Positions 1 through 5,870 of a DNA stretch of 6,544 nucleotides are shown here, piece after piece. The position numbers were made by a program, and so were the translations under genes. The stretch covers positions 1 to 6,544 of the forward strand of contig DKII01000091.1 in the NCBI GenBank assembly GCA_002454125.1, given 5' to 3'. Within the stretch, counting starts at the first letter, position 1, and each line of letters begins with the position of its first letter. The DNA is from Novosphingobium sp. UBA6722 (lineage in GTDB: Bacteria > Pseudomonadota > Alphaproteobacteria > Sphingomonadales > Sphingomonadaceae). The notes under the pieces were generated by a model. The model was given only the letters and a program-made list of their open reading frames with translations. It had not been told where the DNA came from and made no database searches.

Positions 1-29
1 CGAGGGTTCGAATCCCTCCGTCTCCGCCA
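1..29 (+). tRNA. 3' end of a tRNA, probably tRNA-Ser (partial)
   Basis: Only the 3' end is inside the window. A five-pair T stem (GAGGG at 2-6 with CCCTC at 14-18) closes a canonical TTCGAAT loop at 7-13. The 3' acceptor strand CGTCTCC follows at 19-25, then discriminator G at 26 and an encoded CCA at 27-29. The discriminator G and an implied 5' acceptor strand of GGAGACG fit serine tRNAs of alphaproteobacteria. The anticodon lies outside the window, so the isoacceptor cannot be named and the serine assignment is an inference. Confidence 0.88.
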
Positions 30-38
30 GGGCTAGCC

Positions 39-86
39 CTCTGCTCACCAGTCCAGACGGGCATGCGCCAGGCTGATTGAGCAGGG
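39..86. terminator. Weak inverted repeat between tRNA and convergent gene, possible terminator
   Basis: CTGCTCA at 41-47 is the exact reverse complement of TGAGCAG at 78-84. The stem can extend by a G-T and a G-C pair to 39-40/85-86, around a 30-nt loop. It lies between the tRNA end and the convergent amidohydrolase gene, where a bidirectional terminator would be expected. A second small perfect palindrome, AGGGCTAGCCCT, sits at 29-40 right at the tRNA end. There is no T-run after either, and the loop is long, so the terminator role is weakly supported. Confidence 0.22.
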
Positions 87-97
87 CGCCCGCTTGA

Positions 98-244
98 TCA
101 GGAGCGGACGAGCCGGCCAGGCCTTGCCCCGGTATCGCTGTCGTTTTCCCGGATCATCACGCCGTTGCAGAAGGTCGCACGGTAGCCGGTTACGGGCTGC
201 ATGATCCGAGTGCCGCCGGCGGGCAGGTCACGGAAGGCGACCGG
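98..244 (-). pseudogene. Out-of-frame C-terminal tail of the amidohydrolase gene
   Basis: Read on the minus strand from 244 down to the TGA at 98-100, this frame encodes 48 residues. They run from PVAFRDLPAGG through GYRATFCNGVMIREND to the end ARPGRLVRS. As recalled from family members, this is the normal C-terminus of the long N-acyl-D-amino-acid deacylase-type amidohydrolases: an 'RPV..DLPAGG' strand, a small beta-domain and a terminal 'RPG+LVR'. It has no start of its own and continues the gene upstream, from which it is separated by a missing base (or a net +2) in the GC-rich run around 243-249. With one base restored the protein would be about 585 residues. The cause may be a real mutation or a sequencing/assembly error. 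Confidence 0.85.
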
Positions 245-1854
245 CGGGCGGCGTTCAGCCGATCATAGTCGATCACGTTGATATCCGCGCGCTTGCCGAC
301 CTGCAGCGAGCCGCGATCGCTAAAACCATAGAGCGCGGCGTTGCGGGCCGTCTGCTTGTGGACGAGGAACTCGATCGGGATCCGCTCACCCTTGGTCCGG
401 TCGCGTGTCCAGTAGCTGAGCTGGGTTGTGGGCATGGTCGCATCGCAGATCAGGGTTACGTGCGCGCCGGCGTCGCTCAAGCCAGTCACCGTTTCAGGAT
501 GCCGCAGCATCTCGCCGATCACCGCGAGGCTTTCCGGCAGGTTCTTGCGGCTGAACGAGGCGAAGTGTGTACCATCCCCGGCGACCGTGAAGTCATAGAG
601 GTAGTCGAGCGGCTCCTGACCGGCCTGGCCGGCAAGGTGACCGATCGAGCATTCGGGGCCAGCCTCCAGGTTGATCGGATCGGCAATCGGGTACAGCAGG
701 GCGGCATTGGCGCGAAACACGCCGGCCAGGTGCTCCATCGATCCGGGCGCTTCGTGCGGGATCGACTTTTCCGACATGATCGCGGCCTTGATTTCAGGCA
801 CCCGCATCGCTGCGGCCCGTTCTGCCACCGGCAGCGCGGCCAGCTTGTCCAGATAGGTCGGGGTTCGCATGAACGCGTGATAGGAACTGAGGCCATGGAG
901 GTACCCGATGATCCGCGAGGGAACCTGCGGGTAAAGCTGCGCGCCGGCGCGATTGGCATCAGCCGACCATGCCAGGATGTCACGCCACAGGTCGGGGTAA
1001 TAGTCGCGCGTCTCGACTAGGGTGAAAGTGAGCGGCCGCCCGCTGGTTTGCGAGCACTTGCGCAGCAGTTCGAACTCACCCTGCGGCGTGTTGCGCTCTC
1101 CGCCCAGAGCGGCCAGCTCGCCAACGGCGCCTGCCGGGATCGCCTCGATCACGCCCTTGCCAAGCTTGCGAAAGCGGCGGGCGATTTCCAGCAATTCGTC
1201 CTCAGCGGCGAAGGTGCCGGGAACTGGCTCACCCCACAGCGCGCGGTGGCCGATCGTGCGCGAGGTTGAAAAGCCAACAGCGCCTGCCGCAATCGCCTGT
1301 TCCACCAGATCAGCAATCGTGCCGATTTCTTCGGCAGTGGCATCGGCATTGGTCCGGCCGCGCTCTCCCATCGCGTAATAGCGGACCGCGCCATGCGCGA
1401 TCTGCGCGGCGACATCGATCGCGTATTCGCGCGAAGCGATGTAATCGAGATATTCGGGAAAGCTTTCCCACCGGCCCCATTCGATCCCTTCGTAAAGCGC
1501 CGTCCCGGGGATGTCCTCCACCCCTTCCATCAGCTCGATCAGCGCCCGTTCCTGCCCCGGCCTGACCGGCGCAAAGCCGACTCCGCAGTTGCCCATCACA
1601 ACCGTGGTCGTGCCGTTGTGTGAAGACGGCGCCAGCTCGCTATCCCAGCTGATCTGGCCATCGTAATGGGTGTGTACGTCGATCCACCCCGGGGTGATGA
1701 TCGCACCCTGTGCGTCAATCTCGTGGCGGGCCGTGCCCGCTATCTTGGGTCCGATGTCCTGAATGATGCCATCGCTGAAGGCGATATCGCCGACATAGGG
1801 TTGCCCGCCCAGTCCGTCATAGATCCTGCCCTGGCGAATGATCGTATCGTACAT
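190..1854 (-). CDS. Amidohydrolase, N-acyl-D-amino-acid deacylase (D-aminoacylase-like) family, frameshifted near its 3' end
   Basis: The open frame encodes 554 residues. The N-terminal beta-strand region (MYDTIIRQGRIYDG) is followed by the metal-binding HxH motif (H61, H63, in DVHTHYDGQ) and by GNCGVGFAP with C90, the metal-bridging cysteine of D-aminoacylases. LSDAGAH near 461-465 supplies the catalytic aspartate. These place it in the cytoplasmic D-aminoacylase branch of the amidohydrolase superfamily, which hydrolyses N-acylated D-amino acids or related amides; the substrate here is unknown. The two histidines that bind metal in classical D-aminoacylase are not recognisable in the matching regions (around 235-240 and 275-281), which marks it as a variant subfamily. 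The last ~17 residues after R537 are out-of-frame and do not resemble the family; the true tail lies in another frame at 98-244. The ATG at 1854 was chosen because it begins the family's usual N-terminus and has AGAGG eight bases upstream; the open frame extends to 2001 but only into the neighbouring gene. The gene may be cotranscribed with the dehydroquinase homologue 94 nt upstream. Confidence 0.9.
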   Translation of the reverse strand: MYDTIIRQGRIYDGLGGQPYVGDIAFSDGIIQDIGPKIAGTARHEIDAQGAIITPGWIDVHTHYDGQISWDSELAPSSHNGTTTVVMGNCGVGFAPVRPGQERALIELMEGVEDIPGTALYEGIEWGRWESFPEYLDYIASREYAIDVAAQIAHGAVRYYAMGERGRTNADATAEEIGTIADLVEQAIAAGAVGFSTSRTIGHRALWGEPVPGTFAAEDELLEIARRFRKLGKGVIEAIPAGAVGELAALGGERNTPQGEFELLRKCSQTSGRPLTFTLVETRDYYPDLWRDILAWSADANRAGAQLYPQVPSRIIGYLHGLSSYHAFMRTPTYLDKLAALPVAERAAAMRVPEIKAAIMSEKSIPHEAPGSMEHLAGVFRANAALLYPIADPINLEAGPECSIGHLAGQAGQEPLDYLYDFTVAGDGTHFASFSRKNLPESLAVIGEMLRHPETVTGLSDAGAHVTLICDATMPTTQLSYWTRDRTKGERIPIEFLVHKQTARNAALYGFSDRGSLQVGKRADINVIDYDRLNAARRSPSVTCPPAALGSCSP

Positions 1855-1948
1855 CGGTGCGGCCTCTGCTTGGGGAGTCCGCTGGATAGGCCGATCCGGG
1901 CTGCGCCCAATTAGCCGTTGTGACAGCGCAGCGAAGTCGCCCGGCAGT

Positions 1949-2392
1949 CTATCCGCGCGCCAGCCCCGCCAGGTAGCGCACCGCCAGGCCATAGCCGGCA
2001 ATACCCAGGCCCGAGATCACGCCGGTGACTGCCGCAGTCATGATCGTGTCCTTGCGCCAAGCCTCCTCGCGGCGGTGGATGTTGGAGATGTGCACCTCCA
2101 CCACCGGGCATTCGACCATCTTCAGCGCATCGAGCACCGGATAGCCGGCATAGGAGAAGGCGGCCGGGTTGATCACCATGCCGGCCAGGCCGCTGCGGCC
2201 CTGCTGGATCCATTCGACCATTTCGTGTTCGGCATTGGTCTGGCGGAAATCGATGGCAAAGCCGGCTGCCTCGGCCTCGGCGCGGCACAGGGCTTCGATA
2301 TCGGCCAGGGTGGCGCGGCCATAGACCTCCGGCTCGCGCGTGCCGAGCAGGTTGAGGTTGGGTCCGTTGAGGACGAGGATCGTTCTGGCCAT
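1949..2392 (-). CDS. aroQ: Type II 3-dehydroquinate dehydratase homologue with altered substrate-binding residues
   Basis: The 147-residue protein has the usual length of cytoplasmic type II dehydroquinases, which form dodecamers and convert 3-dehydroquinate to 3-dehydroshikimate in the shikimate or quinate pathways. It aligns without gaps to my memory of the Mycobacterium tuberculosis enzyme, so numbering is shared. Seen here are NGPNLNLLG (N12), catalytic R19 and Y24 in TREPEVYG, N75 in VINPAAF, and E99 and H101 in VEVHISN. Two positions that contact substrate in the characterised enzyme differ: H81 is Tyr (FSYAGY instead of the usual THTS) and R112 is Trp (REEAWRK instead of REEFRRH). Fold and dehydration chemistry look intact, but the substrate may not be dehydroquinate. 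GGGAG lies about 12 bases before the chosen ATG, which starts the family's first beta-strand (MARTILVLNGPN). It is divergent from the marR gene and is the likely first gene of a two-gene minus-strand unit. The symbol reflects the family only. Confidence 0.88.
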   Translation of the reverse strand: MARTILVLNGPNLNLLGTREPEVYGRATLADIEALCRAEAEAAGFAIDFRQTNAEHEMVEWIQQGRSGLAGMVINPAAFSYAGYPVLDALKMVECPVVEVHISNIHRREEAWRKDTIMTAAVTGVISGLGIAGYGLAVRYLAGLARG

Positions 2393-2473
2393 CTGCGCGC
2401 CAAGCTCCCTGTTTCCAGCCCGGCCATATCGCAATCGCGCCCATGCGCAAACCCACCCGCACTGATTATCGGC

Positions 2474-2502
2474 TTGCTTTATATAAGCGCGCTTATTATA
2501 TT
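2474..2502 (+). promoter_or_regulatory. Sigma-70-type promoter of the marR-emrAB operon
   Basis: TTGCTT at 2474-2479 and TATATT at 2497-2502 are separated by exactly 17 bp, the ideal spacing for a housekeeping sigma factor. The spacer is almost filled by the 14-bp palindrome. A start about seven bases after the -10 falls at 2508-2510, on the A of the marR ATG (2509). The transcript may therefore have no leader and no Shine-Dalgarno sequence; GGCGG at 2503-2507 is too close to the ATG to serve. The position is predicted from sequence only. Confidence 0.6.
2483..2496. promoter_or_regulatory. Perfect 14-bp palindrome, probable MarR operator
   Basis: ATAAGCGCGCTTAT is identical to its own reverse complement. 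It sits between the -35 and -10 hexamers of the marR promoter, 12 bp before the marR start codon. MarR-family dimers typically bind AT-flanked palindromes of about this size and repress their own operons by blocking RNA polymerase. The flanks TATA on each side are nearly symmetric but shifted by one base. Location and symmetry make autoregulation likely; it could also affect the divergent minus-strand unit. Confidence 0.68.
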
Positions 2503-2508
2503 GGCGGC

Positions 2509-2955
2509 ATGACCCCATCGGTTGCCTATCTGCTCAGCGATTCCGCACGGCTGCTGCGCCGCGCCTTTGACCTGCGGGTGCGCGCCATGGGCGTGACCGG
2601 CCCGCAGGCGCGGCTGCTGCTGGTGCTGGGCCTGCACGAAGGGCAGAATCAGGGCTTCTATGCCGAACAGCTCGATGTCGAAGCGATCACGCTGGGCCGT
2701 ATGCTCGACCGGATGGAGGAGGCGGGATTGATCGAACGCCGCCACGACCCGGCCGATCGACGCGCCTGGCGCGTTCACCTGACCGCTGCCGGGCAGGACC
2801 TGCTACCACAACTGCGCGAGGATATTGCGCCGATGGTCGAGGCCATGCTGGCCGGCTTCTCTGCCACTGATCGTGAGCAGCTGGGTGCGCTGCTCGAACA
2901 GGTCCGGGCCAATCTGAACACCATTCTTGAACCGGAGCTCGCAACCCATGGCTGA
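2509..2955 (+). CDS. MarR-family transcriptional regulator of the adjacent efflux operon
   Basis: The 148-residue protein matches the usual MarR length and order. An N-terminal dimerisation helix (about 4-27, LLSDSARLLRRAFDLRVRAMG) is followed by the helices leading to the winged helix-turn-helix. The recognition helix spans about 60-72 (ITLGRMLDRMEEAG). The wing carries DPADRRAWRVHLT at about 80-92, with the family's D-R-R motif (D83, R84, R85). A C-terminal helix pair completes the dimer interface. Such proteins usually repress until a small, often phenolic or hydrophobic, ligand binds. The ATG at 2509 was chosen because the protein then starts like its relatives; an in-frame ATG at 2443 would add 22 residues encoded by the promoter and palindrome and has no visible ribosome site. 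The stop overlaps the emrA start by 8 nt, which indicates cotranscription and translational coupling. The layout resembles EmrR-EmrA-EmrB. The ligand cannot be read from the sequence. Confidence 0.93.
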   Translation: MTPSVAYLLSDSARLLRRAFDLRVRAMGVTGPQARLLLVLGLHEGQNQGFYAEQLDVEAITLGRMLDRMEEAGLIERRHDPADRRAWRVHLTAAGQDLLPQLREDIAPMVEAMLAGFSATDREQLGALLEQVRANLNTILEPELATHG

Positions 2956-4006
2956 AGCCGATCCTGCCCGGCTTGATGCAACCGAGGCCCGCCCGCTCCA
3001 CCGCGCCCGCAACTGGCCGCGCCTCGTCCTGATGCTGGCGGTCCCACTGCTCGTGGTGATCGGAGGGGTGATTTACTGGTATAGCCTCCAGGGCAAGGTT
3101 TCGACCGACAACGCCTATGTGAAGCTCGACAAGGTTTCGGTCAGCTCGGAAATCGGCGGCAAGATCGTCGAGGTGGCGGTGCGTGAGGACCAGACCATCA
3201 AGGCCGGTGACCTGCTGTTCCGGATCGATCCGGAGCCTTACCAGCTGCAACTGCGCCAGGCCGATGCCAGCATTGCCGCAGCCCAGGCCAATATTGCAGC
3301 CCTGGCCAATGCCTCGGCCATGTCGAACGCAGACACGAGCGCCGCGCGTGAGAATATTGCCTTCGCCAAGTCCAACCTGGCGCGCCAGCAGGCGCTGTGG
3401 GATCGCGGCTTTACCACCAAGGCCGCGCTTGATGCAGCCCAGCACCAGGTCGCCGGCGCCGAAGCCCAGCTCGATCTGGCCCTGGCCAAGCAGCGCGAAG
3501 CCAGCGCCAAGCTCTCGACCGGCGCCCAGGTGCCCGGGATCAACCCGCAAGTCGCTGCCGGCCAGGCCCAGCGCGCCGTGGCCGAGCTCAACCTGCGCCG
3601 CACCGAAGTGCGCGCGCCGATCGGCGGCACCATCGCCCAGGCCGATCGGCTGCTGGTGGGCCAGGAAGCGATCTCAGGGCTGCCGCTGCTGACCGTGGTG
3701 GCGCGCGAAGGCAGCTATATCGAAGCCAATTTCAAGGAAACCGACCTGGCCGAAATGAAGGTCGGCCAGCGCGCCGAGCTGCGCTTCGATGCCTATCCCG
3801 GGGTCAAGCTGAAGGGCCATGTCGCCGCGATCGGGGCGGGCACTGGCAGCGAGTTCTCGGTTCTGCCGGCGCAGAACGCCACTGGGAACTGGGTGAAGGT
3901 GACCCAGCGCGTGCCGGTGCGGATCGTGCTGGATGAAGCGAGCCCGCGGCCGCTAATTGCCGGCCTGTCCAGCAAGGTCACGGTCTACACCGCCGAAGGA
4001 CGCTAG
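2948..4006 (+). CDS. emrA: EmrA/HlyD-family membrane fusion protein of a multidrug efflux pump
   Basis: This 352-residue periplasmic adaptor would link the inner-membrane EmrB-type transporter to an outer-membrane channel. A short basic cytoplasmic N-terminus precedes a single membrane anchor at about 25-45 (LVLMLAVPLLVVIGGVIYWY). STDNAYVKLDKVSVSSEIGG at about 52-71 and the following VREDQTIKAGDLLFRID form the first lipoyl-like half typical of EmrA. A long alanine/glutamine-rich helical hairpin runs from about 95 to 210. The second lipoyl half starts at TEVRAPIGGTI (219-229), and a beta-barrel domain follows with the conserved YIEANFKETDL stretch. The ATG at 2948 overlaps the marR stop and has GGAG ten bases upstream; a TTG at 2927 in the same frame would add seven residues but is less likely. 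No TolC-type channel gene is in the window, so the pump presumably uses one encoded elsewhere. Substrates are unknown. Confidence 0.93.
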   Translation: MAEADPARLDATEARPLHRARNWPRLVLMLAVPLLVVIGGVIYWYSLQGKVSTDNAYVKLDKVSVSSEIGGKIVEVAVREDQTIKAGDLLFRIDPEPYQLQLRQADASIAAAQANIAALANASAMSNADTSAARENIAFAKSNLARQQALWDRGFTTKAALDAAQHQVAGAEAQLDLALAKQREASAKLSTGAQVPGINPQVAAGQAQRAVAELNLRRTEVRAPIGGTIAQADRLLVGQEAISGLPLLTVVAREGSYIEANFKETDLAEMKVGQRAELRFDAYPGVKLKGHVAAIGAGTGSEFSVLPAQNATGNWVKVTQRVPVRIVLDEASPRPLIAGLSSKVTVYTAEGR

Positions 4007-4013
4007 GCACTTG
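3995..4013 (+). promoter_or_regulatory. Ribosome binding site and TTG start deciding the emrB N-terminus
   Basis: GAAGGA at 3995-4000, inside the last codons of emrA, is followed ten bases later by TTG at 4011-4013, in frame with emrB and just after the emrA TAG at 4004-4006. This is the best Shine-Dalgarno match near any possible emrB start, and it favours a non-ATG, tightly coupled start over the ATG at 4077. The difference is a 22-residue Ala/Pro-rich N-terminal tail before the first membrane helix. Confidence 0.5.
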
Positions 4014-5579
4014 GCCAGCCGCGCCGCCCCTGCTTCCGCCCGCTTTCCCCAACCAGCGGCCGGGCCCGACGTGGCCATGCTGCCGGTCGACAACCCGACC
4101 TTGCTGACAGTCGGGATCATGCTGGCTTCACTGCTGCAGATCCTCGACAGCACGATTGCCAATGTCGCGATCCCGCACATGCAGTCGGCGCTGGGCGCGA
4201 CGCCCGATACCATCACCTGGGCGCTGACCAGCTATATCGTCGCCACCGCCGTCGCCATGCCGATGACTGGCTGGCTGTCCGACCGGCTGGGCTCGCGCAA
4301 CCTGTTCATCTGGTCGGTGGCGGGGTTCATCCTCTCCTCGATGCTCTGCGGGATGTCGCAGAACCTGACCCAGATGGTGCTGTTCCGGGCATTGCAGGGG
4401 GCGACTGGGGCCTTCATCAGCCCGCTTAGCCAGGCCGCGATGATCGATACGAACAAGCCTTCGCGCCAGCCGCAGATGATGGCGCTGTGGGGTATGGGGA
4501 TCATGGTCGGCCCGATCCTTGGTCCGTTTTTGGGGGGCTGGCTGACCGAGAATGCCAACTGGCGCTGGGTCTTCTACGTCAACGTGCCGCTTGGCGCGGT
4601 TTCGCTAGCGATCCTGCTGGCCGGACTGCCATCGCGTGAGCGCACCCGCCGGCGCTTTGACCTGGCCGGTTTTGCCCTGCTGGCGATCTGCCTGACGGCA
4701 ATGCAGATGCTGCTCGACCGCGGCAATCACGTCGACTGGTTCGATTCCGCGGAGAGCTGGATTTACCTGGCCTTGGCGATTTCAACCGGCTGGATGGCGC
4801 TGGTCCATTTCGCCACTGCCCGGCAACCCCTGTTTGACCGTGGCCTGTTTGCCAATTCCAACTTCGTGGTCGCCATGCTGATCAGCGTGGTGATCGGCGT
4901 GGTGATGTTTGCGACGATGGCGCTGCTCCCGCCGATGTTGCAGCACCTGTTCGGCTATACCGTGATCGACACCGGCGAAGCCCTGGTCCCGCGCGGGATC
5001 GGGACGATGATCTCGATGCAGTTTGCCGGCTGGCTGGTGCGGCGCGGGGTCGATCCCCGGATCATGATTACCCTTGGCTTCAGCATCGCGACCTGGTCGT
5101 TATGGGACATGGCTGGCTGGTCGCTGACGGTTGACCGCGAGGCGATCATGCTCGCCGGCCTGGTCCAGGGGATCGGGATGGGCCTGGTGTTCATTCCGAT
5201 GAATTCGGTCGCCTTTGCAACGCTTACCCCGCACCTGCGCACTGACGGGGCCAGCCTGCTCAACCTGTGCCGCTCGATCGGCTCGTCAATCGGCATCGCA
5301 GTCACCACCGCGCTGGCCGCCCGATCGATCCAGGTCAGTCATGCCGATCTGGCCGGCCATGTCACCGCCTCGGCCAGCACGATGATCGACGTTTCGGCGA
5401 CCGAGCGGTTCCAGGCCGTGGGGGAAACCGCGCTGCGGATGGTCGATGCCGAGGTCAACCGCCAGGCGGCGATGATCGCCTATGTCAACGATTTCTGGTT
5501 GATGATGTGGCTGGCGCTGGCGGCGGTACCGCTGGCCTTGCTGCTGCGCCGCCAGGCCGCCAGCGGGCCGCGCTCCTGA
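4011..5579 (+). CDS. emrB: EmrB/QacA-type MFS (DHA2, 14-TM) drug:H+ antiporter
   Basis: The 522-residue inner-membrane transporter matches the EmrB length and probably has 14 membrane segments. Family motifs are clear: LDSTIANVAIP at 45-55 in the first membrane helix (motif D1), GWLSDRLGSRN at 87-97 (motif A), RALQGATGA at 126-134 (motif B, with R126), and GPILGPFLGGWL at 167-178 (antiporter motif C), followed by NWRWVFYVNVPLG. It would export hydrophobic or amphipathic compounds using the proton gradient, together with the EmrA-type adaptor. The start is uncertain. A TTG at 4011, four bases after the emrA stop, has GAAGGA ten bases upstream. An ATG at 4077 would give 500 residues but lacks a clear ribosome site. 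A TTG at 3957 overlaps emrA by 50 nt and is unlikely. I prefer 4011. It is the third gene of the operon. Confidence 0.92.
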   Translation: MASRAAPASARFPQPAAGPDVAMLPVDNPTLLTVGIMLASLLQILDSTIANVAIPHMQSALGATPDTITWALTSYIVATAVAMPMTGWLSDRLGSRNLFIWSVAGFILSSMLCGMSQNLTQMVLFRALQGATGAFISPLSQAAMIDTNKPSRQPQMMALWGMGIMVGPILGPFLGGWLTENANWRWVFYVNVPLGAVSLAILLAGLPSRERTRRRFDLAGFALLAICLTAMQMLLDRGNHVDWFDSAESWIYLALAISTGWMALVHFATARQPLFDRGLFANSNFVVAMLISVVIGVVMFATMALLPPMLQHLFGYTVIDTGEALVPRGIGTMISMQFAGWLVRRGVDPRIMITLGFSIATWSLWDMAGWSLTVDREAIMLAGLVQGIGMGLVFIPMNSVAFATLTPHLRTDGASLLNLCRSIGSSIGIAVTTALAARSIQVSHADLAGHVTASASTMIDVSATERFQAVGETALRMVDAEVNRQAAMIAYVNDFWLMMWLALAAVPLALLLRRQAASGPRS

Positions 5580-5870
5580 GCGGGCTTCGGGCCGACCAAG
5601 CGCGGCATTTCGGTGCGATGACTGTCGGGAAGCTGACTTGCTGGGCCGAACATCAGTCAAGTTTGCTAACGACGCTGATCTTTATGACTACGCGTCATTA
5701 AGTTTGAATCCAGTTGCAAAGATCGCGGCAAGGCACATACTCTAATAATCGATTCGCAAGCCTGTGATTACTCACCACAGAAGCGCTCAATAAGCTTCAA
5801 AAACGGTCGCTCCCACCGGACGTCGCATTTGGCGTCCAACCTGGCATGAAGGGCACGTGGAGATGGCACG
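5580..5870. other. AT-rich intergenic region upstream of the sigma-54 activator gene
   Basis: No coding sequence is supported in these 291 bases. By direct count the three 60-base lines from 5641 to 5820 are about 47, 43 and 52 percent GC, well below the flanking genes. Small inverted repeats occur: ATGAC/GTCAT (5684-5688 and 5694-5698), CTGTG/CACAG (5762-5766 and 5776-5780) and GAAGC/GCTTC (5780-5784 and 5794-5798). None has a T-run, so no convincing terminator for the emr operon is seen. AAGTTTG occurs twice, 41 bp apart (5659 and 5700). TTGCAA at 5714-5719 with TACTCT 18 bp later (5738-5743) is a weak promoter candidate for the rightward gene. I found no convincing sigma-54 promoter. Confidence 0.5.
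5818..5837 (+). other. Seven-pair hairpin in the probable leader of the sigma-54 activator gene
   Basis: GGACGTC at 5818-5824 pairs with GGCGTCC at 5831-5837 (six Watson-Crick pairs and one G-T) around a six-base GCATTT loop. It lies about 33 bases before the start codon and is not followed by a T-run, so it is more likely a leader structure or a protein site than a terminator. A hairpin of this size can also arise by chance in GC-rich DNA, so no function is claimed. Confidence 0.3.

Larger units (their letters stand above)
2393..2508. promoter_or_regulatory. Divergent control region between the dehydroquinase homologue and the marR-emrAB operon
   Basis: This 116-nt gap separates two outward-facing genes, so it must hold the upstream sequences of both. 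Its right third (2471-2502) is an AT-rich island in GC-rich surroundings and contains the palindrome and plus-strand promoter listed separately. On the minus strand a perfect TATAAT lies at 2495-2500 and could be the -10 of the leftward unit. I see no good -35 about 17 bp from it, so that promoter is only tentative. A leftward start there would give a 5' leader of roughly 100 nt and would overlap the palindrome. Confidence 0.55.

Noticed and set aside
1..29. tRNA 3' end as an integration (att) site
   Set aside because: No second copy of the tRNA tail, integrase gene or mobile-element sign is present in the window.
358..1914. Several plus-strand open frames (for example 358-1020, 1022-1378, 1666-1914)
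   Set aside because: They lie antisense to the amidohydrolase gene, have no recognisable domains and have Arg/Pro/Ala-rich compositions typical of shadow frames in high-GC DNA.
1911..2462. Alternative minus-strand frame over the dehydroquinase homologue
   Set aside because: The overlapping frame at 1949-2392 carries all the dehydroquinase motifs, so this one is a shadow.
2687..3550. Long minus-strand open frame of 287 codons
   Set aside because: It is antisense to marR and emrA, both of which have clear family motifs, and its translation resembles no known protein.
5681..5700. ATGAC/GTCAT hairpin as terminator of the emr operon
   Set aside because: The stem has only five pairs, no T-run follows, and it lies about 100 bases after the emrB stop.
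5762..5780. CRP-like motif TGTGA...TCAC
   Set aside because: The half-site spacing is four bases instead of six and the second half is incomplete.
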